Shown in pieces: positions 14,356-20,214 of a DNA stretch of 20,214 nucleotides. This DNA is from Reyranella sp. GTDB taxonomy: Bacteria; Pseudomonadota; Alphaproteobacteria; Reyranellales; Reyranellaceae. The stretch is taken from NCBI GenBank assembly GCA_030679805.1, contig JAUXST010000235.1:1-20214 (forward strand), given 5' to 3'. The stretch's first letter is position 1. Every line of letters starts with the position of its first letter. The notes below the pieces were generated by a model that was not told where the DNA came from, did not search any database, and saw only the letters and a list, made by a program, of their open reading frames with translations. A program made the translations under genes and the position numbers.

Positions 14356-15250
14356 ATGCACGCGACCTTGGTCAAAGCGAGCGACTATCTGACGCGCGAG
14401 CAAGTGCGCCGGCTCTGCGGCAAGTCGGATTTCGTGGGCGCGGTGCTGGTCTTGCACGCTTGGGCGCTGATCGCCGGCTGCATGGTTCTGTTCGCGTGGT
14501 GGCCCAATCCCTTCACCTTCCTGGTCGGCGTCATGGTGATCGGCGGGTCGCCAGCTCGGGCTCGCCATCCTGATGCATGATGCCGCGCATGGCCTGCTGT
14601 TCGCCAACCGTGGCCTGAACGACAGGGTGGGGGGCTGGCTCTGTGCCTGGCCGGTCTTCACCAGCCTGGAACTCTACCGGCCCTACCATCTGAAGCATCA
14701 CCGGTTCACGCAGCAGCCCGAGGATCCGGACCTGGGGCTTTCCGCGGCGTTTCCGGTCAGCCGCAGGAGCCTGCAGCGCAAGATCCTGCGTGACCTGACC
14801 GGGCAGACGGCCTACCTGCGACGCGGCGAACAGCTTCGCCGCGCCCTGGGGCCGGCCGACCTCGGAGTCGGGCAGCGGTTGGGCAATCTCTGGCGCCGGG
14901 AGAAGGGGGCATTGACGGCCAATCTCGTCTTGTTCGGGCTGCTCGCGGCGGCGGGTTACTGGTGGCTCCATCCTGTGCTGTGGGTGCTGCTGCTTGCGAC
15001 TTGGTATCAACTGGCGAGCCGGGTCCGGAGCATCGCCGAGCATGCCGTCGTTCCCGACGATGACGACCCTTTGCGCAATAGGCGAACCACGCGGGCCAAT
15101 CCCCTGGTTCGATTGCTGCTCGCGCCTTATTGGGTGAACTACCACCTTGAACACCATTTGTTCATGTTCGTGCCGTGCTGGCGCCTGCCGGCCGCCCATC
15201 GCGCGCTGGTCGCTGCCAGCCGCGGCGGCGGCACGGCGCAGCACATATGA
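14356..15250 (+). pseudogene. Fatty-acid desaturase family gene, split by a +1 frameshift
   Basis: The coding region is broken in two. From 14356 the frame gives the N-terminal cytoplasmic part and first hydrophobic segment, then ends at 14580. The remainder lies one frame over and ends at 15250. Removing one base (the T at 14548) joins VMVIGG to RQLGLAILMHDAAHGLL, which is exactly what a di-iron membrane desaturase should read. All three histidine boxes are then present: HDAAH, HLKHHRFTQ and YHLEHHLFMF, with two paired hydrophobic stretches around 14500-14570 and 14925-15030. The repaired protein would be about 297 residues. GAGAGG precedes the ATG. A recent inactivation or a sequencing error are both possible; the strong conservation downstream of the break favours either of those over an old pseudogene. 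Confidence 0.82.
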
Positions 15251-15289
15251 GGATCGTGTAAAGCCCCTGCTGGCCATCCCCTCAAAGAA

Positions 15290-15315
15290 AAAGGCGGTCC
15301 CCAAGGACCGCCTTT
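15290..15315. terminator. Bidirectional intrinsic terminator
   Basis: AAAGGCGGTCC (15290-15300), loop CCAA, GGACCGCCTTT (15305-15315): a perfect eleven-pair stem. On the plus strand the stem ends in CCTTTCTTGT; on the minus strand it ends in CCTTTTTCTTTGAG, a better U-tract. It lies between the convergent desaturase and lipoprotein genes and can serve both, with stronger features for the lipoprotein transcript. Confidence 0.85.
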
Positions 15316-15343
15316 CTTGTGCCTGTCCGGCCGTTCGCGTCGG

Positions 15344-15901
15344 TTACTGTGCGGGGCAGGGGAAGATGTTCATCTCGGGGCCGAGGTTGAACGGCGGCGG
15401 CACCTGAGCCAGCGACGTAACCTTCGAGTCGAGCGCCCAGTCCAGCGCCCGCTTGCTGCGCGAGCAGAACTCCCGGTCGACCGGCGCGCGTTGGGCGGTG
15501 CGGTTCGAGATCTCCGTCACGAAGACGTCGACGTTCAGCCGCTTGGTGCGCGCGACCTGCGTCAGGGCGCGAAAGTTGGCGGAGAGGTCGCCCTGGAACT
15601 TGGCGACGAAGGCGGCGTACTGGCTCTCGTAGGCACGGCTGCCACCGGTGTTTTGGCACTGCAGGTAGGCCACGCTGAGTTCGCCTTGCACCATGCGGCC
15701 ATGAACGGTCGCGAGATCGGCGGCATTGTAGCAGTACGCCCGGATGTTGCCGGCCGGCGGGCTGGGCGGAACGGGCGCCTGATAGTCGGGCGCGGCTGCT
15801 TTGGCGACGGGCGCCGTCGTCCTGGCTTGGCCGAGCGTACATCCGCCCACCGCCAGGACGCCTGCCACCAGAATTGCCGCCTGCGAAAGCTTCTTGATCA
15901 T
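15344..15901 (-). CDS. Hypothetical lipoprotein with four mature cysteines
   Basis: A 185-residue predicted lipoprotein. The signal peptide is MIKKLSQAAILVAGVLAVGGC with lipidated Cys21 (lipobox VGGC), followed by a Pro/Ala-rich linker (about 29-50). The mature domain, about 52-185, has Cys57, Cys82, Cys146 and Cys182, which could form two disulfides in the periplasm. I recognise no family. It contains long helical-looking segments such as SQYAAFVAKFQGDLSANFRALTQVARTK (93-120). I chose the ATG at 15901 because it gives a proper signal peptide; the frame is open 15 codons further up but that would bury it. GGGAG is just upstream. It follows the decarboxylase gene after 111 bases, and probably has its own promoter with a palindrome (15912-15923) in front of it. 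Confidence 0.75.
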   Translation of the reverse strand: MIKKLSQAAILVAGVLAVGGCTLGQARTTAPVAKAAAPDYQAPVPPSPPAGNIRAYCYNAADLATVHGRMVQGELSVAYLQCQNTGGSRAYESQYAAFVAKFQGDLSANFRALTQVARTKRLNVDVFVTEISNRTAQRAPVDREFCSRSKRALDWALDSKVTSLAQVPPPFNLGPEMNIFPCPAQ

Positions 15902-15911
15902 TCGTACACTC

Positions 15912-15923
15912 CCAACGCGTTGG
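15912..15923. promoter_or_regulatory. Perfect palindrome CCAACGCGTTGG ahead of the lipoprotein gene
   Basis: A perfect 12-base palindrome ending ten bases upstream of the lipoprotein start and touching its ribosome binding site. Its position suits a repressor operator. It could equally be chance in GC-rich DNA; no clear promoter boxes were found around it. The remainder of the 15902-16012 gap holds nothing I can support. Confidence 0.35.
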
Positions 15924-16012
15924 CCGGAAACCGCCAGCGGGTACAACAGATAGACGCGTCTTTCAAACGCAATTACCGCGCAGGTCCGGATAAGGCCCCA
16001 AAACCAAGGATT

Positions 16013-17314
16013 TCAATGGACGGCCCTGGCCAGGGCGCGGTCGAATATCTCCAACCCGAGGTCGATTTCGCCGACGTCGATGGTGATCGGTGGCGCGATG
16101 CGGAATATCCCGAATCCTCCTCTGACGACGCTGGTCATCATGCCGAGTTCCAGGCATTCGCGCGCCACGCGCTGGGCAAGGTCCGGATCGGGCGCCCGGG
16201 TGCGCCGGTCCTTGACGAGATCCAGGCCGAGCAGAAGGCCGCGGCCACGAACGTCGCCGATACAGTCGTAGCGCTGCTGCAAGGCCAGCAGGCCGGCCTT
16301 CAGTCGGTCGCCGAGCAGGGCGGCGCGCTCGGTCAGGCGGTCGCGCAGGATGATTTCTATGACCTTGAGCCCGACCGCCGCCGGCAGCGGGTCGGAGGCG
16401 TGGGTGGTGTAGAACAGAAAGCCGCGCTCGGCGGCGATGTCCTCGATCTCCGGCGTCGTGAGCATCGCCGCCAGCGGCAGGCCCGCGCCCAGCGTCTTGG
16501 AGAGCGTCAGGTACTGCGGCACGACTCCGTCGCGCTCGCAGGCGAACAGATGGCCGGTGCGACCGAGTCCGGTCTGGGCTTCGTCGAAAATGAGCTGCAT
16601 GTCGCGCTCGCGGCATTTCTCGGCCAGCGCCGCCATGTAGCCCTCGGGCGGTTCGAGCACGCCGCCGGAACTCAGGATCGGCTCGACGATGCAGGCGGCC
16701 AGCGCACCGCTCGACTGCCGGTCGATCAGCTCGAAGCCGAACTCGAGTTCTGACCGCCAGTCGTAGACGCCGTTCGCATCGATGAAACGCGAGCGATAGG
16801 TATCGGGCGCCGGCAGCACCAGCGCCCCCGGCGCCGGCGGGCCGTAGCCCTTGCGGCTGGAGGAATAGGTCGCCGCCGCGGCGCCGCCGGTGACGCCGTG
16901 CCAGGAGCGGCTCATGGCCACGATCTCGTGCCGGCCGGTCACCAGCTTGGCCATCCGCAAGGCAGCCTCGTTCGACTCGCCGCCGGTCGACACCAGCAGC
17001 ACGCGGTCGAGCCGGCCCGGCGAAATCTTTGCGATCAGCGTCGCGAGATCGACGACGGGCCGCGACAGGATGGTCGAGTAGAGATGATCGAGTTCGCCGA
17101 TCCAGTGGCGTGCCACCGCGACGATCTCGGGATGGCTGTGGCCGAGAATGGCGCTCATCTGGCCCGACGTGAAATCCAGGATCTTGCGGCCGCCGGCGTC
17201 GGTGAAGAAATTGCCCGCGGCGCTCTCGGCGATCAGGGGTGAGAAGGCGCCGCCATAGCGCACGAGATGCGCGCGTGCCTTGGCCCAGAACTGCGGATCG
17301 TCGTTGGCGCTCAT
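16013..17314 (-). CDS. dgdA: 2,2-dialkylglycine decarboxylase-like PLP enzyme (class III aminotransferase fold)
   Basis: A 433-residue PLP enzyme of aminotransferase class III. From memory it strongly resembles Burkholderia 2,2-dialkylglycine decarboxylase, which decarboxylates 2-aminoisobutyrate or isovaline to a ketone and then transaminates pyruvate. Matching residues are Gln52 (TSGQMSA), Trp138 (SWHG), Ser215 (EPILSSGG), Asp244 and Gln247 (DEAQTG), Lys273 for PLP (LTLSKTLGAG) and Arg405 (FRIAPP). The family counterparts in DGD are Gln52, Trp138, Ser215, Asp243, Gln246, Lys272 and Arg406. One difference is Val141 where the Burkholderia enzyme has Met. The ATG at 17314 has GAGGAGG upstream, in the tail of the isomerase gene nine bases away, so the two form an operon. 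A related omega-aminotransferase is the alternative. Confidence 0.8.
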   Translation of the reverse strand: MSANDDPQFWAKARAHLVRYGGAFSPLIAESAAGNFFTDAGGRKILDFTSGQMSAILGHSHPEIVAVARHWIGELDHLYSTILSRPVVDLATLIAKISPGRLDRVLLVSTGGESNEAALRMAKLVTGRHEIVAMSRSWHGVTGGAAAATYSSSRKGYGPPAPGALVLPAPDTYRSRFIDANGVYDWRSELEFGFELIDRQSSGALAACIVEPILSSGGVLEPPEGYMAALAEKCRERDMQLIFDEAQTGLGRTGHLFACERDGVVPQYLTLSKTLGAGLPLAAMLTTPEIEDIAAERGFLFYTTHASDPLPAAVGLKVIEIILRDRLTERAALLGDRLKAGLLALQQRYDCIGDVRGRGLLLGLDLVKDRRTRAPDPDLAQRVARECLELGMMTSVVRGGFGIFRIAPPITIDVGEIDLGLEIFDRALARAVH

Positions 17315-17323
17315 GCAGCCTCC

Positions 17324-17929
17324 TCAGGAATCCAACAGGGCCGCCCGCACCAGCGGCAGCCGATCGTTGCCGAAAAACATCTGCTCGCCCACGAACATCG
17401 TCGGGCTGCCGAAGCCGCCGCGCGCGATCAGCTCGTCGGTGTTGGCGCGCAGCCGCGCCTTGCACGCATCGGTCTCGATGCCGGCGAAGAAGCGCTGGCG
17501 CTCGAGCCCGGCCGTGGCCGCGATGTCGGCCAACACGTCCTCGCGGCCGATGTCGCGGTCGTCTCCCCAGTAGGCCTCGAAGGCTGCGGTCGCATACGGC
17601 ACCAGCCTGCCTTCATCGAGGGCAACGAAGGCGCCGCGCATGCACTTCACGCTGTTGACCGGAAACACCTTGGGCGGAAAGACGATGCGCAGCCCGTAGA
17701 GCCGGGCCCATGCGCCGAGGTCCTGGAGCATGTAGGCCTGCTTCAGGGGATTGGGCTTGGCGCGGCTGTCGTAGACCGTCTGGTTGACGGCATTGAACAC
17801 GCCGCCGACCAGGATAGGCTTCCACGCAATTTCCGCGCCGACTTCGGCGGCGAGCGGCTGGATCGCGTGGAAGGCGAGGTAGGTCCACGGGCTGGAACAG
17901 TCGAAGTAGAAGGTGAGGTGGCGCGCCAT
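17324..17929 (-). CDS. 2-hydroxychromene-2-carboxylate isomerase / DsbA-family protein
   Basis: A 201-residue thioredoxin-fold protein of the DsbA/kappa-GST family, the HCCA isomerase group. The N-terminal strand and active-site loop are HLTFYFDCSSPWTYLAF (4-20), where Ser13 aligns with the glutathione-activating Ser of NahD-type isomerases and Cys11 is an extra nearby thiol. The helical insert runs about 60-145, and the cis-proline loop is GGFGSPTMFVGEQMFFGNDRL near the end, which positions glutathione. It is the first gene of a two-gene unit with the decarboxylase. In naphthalene degradation the family isomerises hydroxychromene carboxylate, but no such pathway genes are here, so a general glutathione-dependent isomerase or oxidoreductase role is as likely. 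Confidence 0.82.
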   Translation of the reverse strand: MARHLTFYFDCSSPWTYLAFHAIQPLAAEVGAEIAWKPILVGGVFNAVNQTVYDSRAKPNPLKQAYMLQDLGAWARLYGLRIVFPPKVFPVNSVKCMRGAFVALDEGRLVPYATAAFEAYWGDDRDIGREDVLADIAATAGLERQRFFAGIETDACKARLRANTDELIARGGFGSPTMFVGEQMFFGNDRLPLVRAALLDS

Positions 17930-17954
17930 TTCGTCTCTCCGCCGTCAGTTCGCC

Positions 17955-17983
17955 TTGTCGATGCCACAAGCGACGCGTATCTT
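17955..17983 (+). promoter_or_regulatory. Predicted promoter of the amidotransferase gene, leaderless
   Basis: TTGTCG (17955-17960) and TATCTT (17978-17983) are separated by 17 bases and each match four of six consensus positions. The transcription start would fall at about 17990-17992, on the ATG of the amidotransferase, and no Shine-Dalgarno sequence precedes that ATG. CTTGT (17954-17958) and ACAAG (17966-17970) form an inverted repeat over the -35 box, a possible operator shared with the divergent isomerase gene. Confidence 0.4.
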
Positions 17984-17991
17984 GCAAATCC

Positions 17992-18735
17992 ATGACGGTA
18001 CCGGCTTTGCAGCCTAAAAAGATTGGTCCCAAGAAAGTAGCAATCGTCGTGCACCAGGAGCACTCGCGGCCCGGACGGGTCGGAGTTCTCCTCGAGAAGC
18101 GCGGATACGAGCTTCACCGCCTTTGCCCGAATCTCGGCTGCGATCTGCCCGAAGACATGTCGGACTACGCCGGCGTGGTTATCTTCGGCGGTCCGATGTC
18201 GGCCAACGACTGCGGCACCCTGGCCGGCATCAAGTGCGAACTCGACTGGATTCCCAAGGTCGTCGAGGCGGGCGTTCCCTATCTCGGCCTCTGCCTCGGC
18301 GCCCAGCTCCTGACGCGCGCCGTCGGCGGCCGGGTCGCGCCGCACCCCGAGGGTCTGGTCGAGATCGGCTATGTCGACGTCGAGCCGACCGAGGCCGGCC
18401 GCGACTGGTTCCGCTCGTCGATGAAGGTCTATCAGTGGCACCGCGAGGGCATGGACATCCCGGCCTGCTGTGAACTGCTCGCCACCAACGATCGCTATCC
18501 CGTGCAGGCCTTCCGCTACGGCGCCAACGCCTTCGGCTTCCAGTTCCATCCCGAGGTGACCCTCGAGATGAAAGAGATCTGGACCCTGAAGGCCTCGGAG
18601 CGCCTCAAGATGCCGGGCGCCCAGCCGCGCGGCGTCCATCTTTCCATGCACCCGCTCTACGATCCGCCGCTCGATCGCTGGATCAACGGCTTCCTCGACC
18701 GCTGGCTGGCGACGGATACCCGGACGCCCAATTGA
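17992..18735 (+). CDS. Class I glutamine amidotransferase (GMP synthase-like)
   Basis: A 247-residue stand-alone class I glutamine amidotransferase domain. The nucleophile is Cys101 in YLGLCLGAQLL, the oxyanion region FGGPMSAND is at 65-73, and the His-Glu pair is His186 and Glu188 in GFQFHPEVT. Such proteins hydrolyse glutamine (or gamma-glutamyl compounds) and transfer ammonia to a substrate; stand-alone forms are often annotated as GMP synthase-related, but no synthetase half is present here. The cytoplasm is expected. The C-terminal 45 residues, after LKMPGAQPR, are an extra tail. It diverges from the isomerase/decarboxylase unit over 62 bases, hinting at shared control and possibly a link to amino-nitrogen metabolism. 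The ATG at 17992 is the only plausible start and lacks a ribosome binding site. Confidence 0.88.
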   Translation: MTVPALQPKKIGPKKVAIVVHQEHSRPGRVGVLLEKRGYELHRLCPNLGCDLPEDMSDYAGVVIFGGPMSANDCGTLAGIKCELDWIPKVVEAGVPYLGLCLGAQLLTRAVGGRVAPHPEGLVEIGYVDVEPTEAGRDWFRSSMKVYQWHREGMDIPACCELLATNDRYPVQAFRYGANAFGFQFHPEVTLEMKEIWTLKASERLKMPGAQPRGVHLSMHPLYDPPLDRWINGFLDRWLATDTRTPN

Positions 18736-18808
18736 ATATCCGGGCCCAGATGGCCCACCCCGCCGCCATGGGCTAGGCTTCCGGCCAAAGCTTGGGAGGC
18801 ACGGTTCA

Positions 18809-19771
18809 ATGTCGGCTGCTCTGATCTTCGTCCTGGCGCTGGTGCTCGTGGCACTGGTCCTGGTGTTCGCCGGCGTGAAGACGGTATCGCAGGGCACCAA
18901 CTGGACCATCGAACGTTTCGGCCGCTATACGCGCACGCTGTCGCCCGGCCTGCATTTCATCGTGCCCTTCGTCGACACGGTCGGCCGCAAGATGAACATG
19001 CAGGAGAACGTCCTCGACATCCCGCCGCAGAAGGTCATCACCAAGGACAATGCCAGCGTGCAGGTCGATGCCGTAGCCTTCTATCAGGTGGTCGACGCGG
19101 CGCGCGCCGCCTACGAGGTCCAGAACCTCCATCTCGCCATCACCAACCTGGCGCTCACCAACATCCGCTCGGTTATGGGCAACATGGCGCTCGACGAGGC
19201 GCTGTCCAAGCGCAACGACATCAACAACACCCTGCTCGCCGTCATCGACCAGGCAACCAGCCCGTGGGGCGTGAAAGTGCTGCGCATCGAGGTCAAGGAC
19301 ATCGCGCCGCCCGAGGACATCGTCGTTGCCATGGGCCGGCAGATGAAGGCCGAGCGCGAGAAGCGCGCCACCATCCTCGAGTCCGAGGGCGTGCGCGAAT
19401 CGAGCATCCAGCGCGCCGAGGGCGAGAAGCAGTCGGCCATCTTGACCGCCGAGGGTCGTCGCGAGGCCGCTTTCCGCGACGCCGAAGCGCGCGAGCGCAT
19501 GGCACAGGCCGAGGCCAAGGCGACGGCGGTGGTGGCCGAGGCGATCGCCGGCAACGGCGTGCAGGCGACCAACTACTTCCTCGGCACCAAATATGTCGAG
19601 GCGCTGGCCAAGATGGGCTCGAGCCCCAATGCCAAGGTCTTCTTCCTCCCGGTCGAGGCGGCGGGAATCATGGCCTCCATCGCCGGCATCGGCGAGCTGG
19701 CCAAGGAGGCCCAGGCGCGCGGCGTCGAGGCCGCGACCCGGCCGCGCGGCTCGGTTCCCAACGCAGGCTAG
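18809..19771 (+). CDS. qmcA: QmcA-like SPFH/Band 7 membrane protein
   Basis: A 320-residue stomatin/prohibitin-type protein. One N-terminal membrane segment (about 4-22) anchors it, followed by the SPFH domain: TVSQGTNWTIERFGRYTRTLSPGLHFIVPFVD (25-56), NMQENVLDIPPQKVITKDNASVQVDAVAFYQVVDAARAAYEV and NPWG-like SPWGVKVLRIEVKDIAPP. A long Ala/Glu-rich helical region (about 175-240, repeated AEGEKQSAIL-type units) drives oligomerisation, and the tail contains the MASIAGIGELAKEAQ helix. It closely matches E. coli QmcA as I remember it. Such proteins form large membrane-bound cages or microdomain scaffolds. GGGAGG at 18794-18799 precedes the ATG. It is paired with NfeD six bases downstream, the standard arrangement for this family. 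Confidence 0.9.
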   Translation: MSAALIFVLALVLVALVLVFAGVKTVSQGTNWTIERFGRYTRTLSPGLHFIVPFVDTVGRKMNMQENVLDIPPQKVITKDNASVQVDAVAFYQVVDAARAAYEVQNLHLAITNLALTNIRSVMGNMALDEALSKRNDINNTLLAVIDQATSPWGVKVLRIEVKDIAPPEDIVVAMGRQMKAEREKRATILESEGVRESSIQRAEGEKQSAILTAEGRREAAFRDAEARERMAQAEAKATAVVAEAIAGNGVQATNYFLGTKYVEALAKMGSSPNAKVFFLPVEAAGIMASIAGIGELAKEAQARGVEAATRPRGSVPNAG

Positions 19772-19777
19772 CCGGCC

Positions 19778-20214
19778 ATGAGCTTCCAGGTCGTCTTCTG
19801 GTACTGGTGGGCGCTCGCCGCCGTGCTGCTTGTCTTCGAGATGCTTCTGCCCGGCGTCGTCTTTCTTTTCCTGGCCGTCGGCGCGCTCGCATCGGGCGCG
19901 GTGCTGCTGGCGGCGCCCGCTCTGTCGCTCGAACTGCAGCTCGTGATCTTCGCCGTCGTGGCCGTCGCCTCCGCGGTCGCCTTGCGGCCGACGCTGCGCC
20001 GCCTGCAGCAAAGCCGGACTTCCGAGCCGTCGATGAATGCCCGTGGCGAGAGCCTCGTCGGCAAGATCGTGGTGCTCGACGCGCCGATCCTGAACGGCCG
20101 TGGCCGCATCAAGCTGGGCGACGGCAGCTGGAGCGTCACCGGGCCCGACATGGTGGCCGGCGCGAAGGTGCGCGTGCGCGGCGTCGACGGCAACGAGCTC
20201 AAAGTCGAGCCGGC
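19778..20214 (+). CDS. NfeD family protein, cut by the window edge
   Basis: An NfeD-type membrane protein of which 145 codons are present; no stop codon occurs before the window ends, though the reading LKVEP is typical of the last residues of the family. Three hydrophobic segments (about 8-24, 26-46 and 50-69) are followed by an OB-fold domain (about 85-145) with LVGKIVVLDAPILNGRGRI and GDGSWSVTG. NfeD partners of SPFH proteins form or stabilise the membrane cage. The ATG at 19778 lies six bases after the QmcA stop, so the pair is co-transcribed. It resembles E. coli YbbJ in length and organisation. Confidence 0.85.
   Translation, partial: MSFQVVFWYWWALAAVLLVFEMLLPGVVFLFLAVGALASGAVLLAAPALSLELQLVIFAVVAVASAVALRPTLRRLQQSRTSEPSMNARGESLVGKIVVLDAPILNGRGRIKLGDGSWSVTGPDMVAGAKVRVRGVDGNELKVEP

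Noticed and set aside
14548..14580. Programmed frameshifting as the explanation of the split desaturase
   Set aside because: No slippery heptamer or internal Shine-Dalgarno-plus-stop arrangement is visible at the joint; mutation or sequencing error is simpler.
15317..16753. A 478-codon plus-strand open frame over the lipoprotein and decarboxylase
   Set aside because: It spans a terminator-proximal region and two well-supported minus-strand genes and shows no domain; it is an antisense shadow.
18736..18808. A terminator after the amidotransferase
   Set aside because: Only five-pair stems such as GCCCA/TGGGC can be formed and there is no T-tract.
1..20214. Defence islands, prophage, insertion sequences, CRISPR, tRNA or rRNA
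   Set aside because: I found no transposase, integrase, phage structural gene, spaced direct repeats, tRNA cloverleaf or rRNA stretch anywhere in the window.

Overview
The window is GC-rich, densely packed chromosomal DNA that looks alphaproteobacterial. The signs are strong G/C third-position bias, many acyl-CoA enzymes, an orphan Bug-type solute receptor, a QmcA/NfeD pair and CCTCA...TGAGG dispersed palindromes. My best guess is a Bradyrhizobium/Reyranella-like lineage, but that is inference from style and not a marker-gene call. I found no rRNA, tRNA, CRISPR array, transposase or phage gene. No gap between genes exceeds 300 bases.

Layout. (1) 121-2278, plus strand: an acyl-CoA dehydrogenase followed by two tightly linked hotdog-fold thioesterases, the second starting inside the stop codon of the first. 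(2) 2289-2786, minus: a single SRPBCC/AHSA1-like protein. (3) 2823-5725, plus: a transglutaminase-like protein, a Bcr/CflA-type MFS exporter and a short-chain dehydrogenase resembling the hydroxyacyl-CoA dehydrogenase part of peroxisomal multifunctional enzyme 2. (4) 5738-5891: an intergenic element made of nested inverted repeats, then an M20 metallopeptidase (5915-7069) and a very long hairpin (7077-7135) that runs into the end of the next gene. (5) 7106-12743: an IclR regulator (minus) divergent from a translationally coupled run of AMP-binding acyl-CoA ligase, MaoC/FAS1-like dehydratase, class III CoA-transferase and Bug periplasmic receptor. The four coding regions overlap at every junction, so this is one operon. 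It probably imports and activates an organic acid whose identity the sequence does not reveal.

(6) 12769-14279, minus: an alpha/beta hydrolase of the epoxide hydrolase/haloalkane dehalogenase type coupled to an atypical NAD(P)-binding reductase. (7) 14356-15250, plus: a fatty-acid desaturase broken by one extra base. A bidirectional terminator follows it. (8) 15344-15901, minus: a cysteine-containing lipoprotein of unknown function. (9) 16013-17929, minus: a DsbA/kappa-GST-fold isomerase and a PLP enzyme with the residues of 2,2-dialkylglycine decarboxylase. (10) 17992-18735, plus: a GMP-synthase-like glutamine amidotransferase. (11) 18809 to the end, plus: QmcA-like SPFH protein and an NfeD partner cut by the window edge.

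Functionally, most of the window is peripheral carbon catabolism through CoA thioesters, with small, locally regulated units. I do not see an obvious new defence or mobile system. The most interesting signals are: the IclR intergenic region, where a TTGTAC-N17-TATATA promoter places the transcription start on the start codon (leaderless) and overlaps three palindromes; the paired thioesterases with different active-site residues; the dialkylglycine decarboxylase/isomerase pair; the two unusual palindromic elements flanking the M20 gene; and the frameshifted desaturase.
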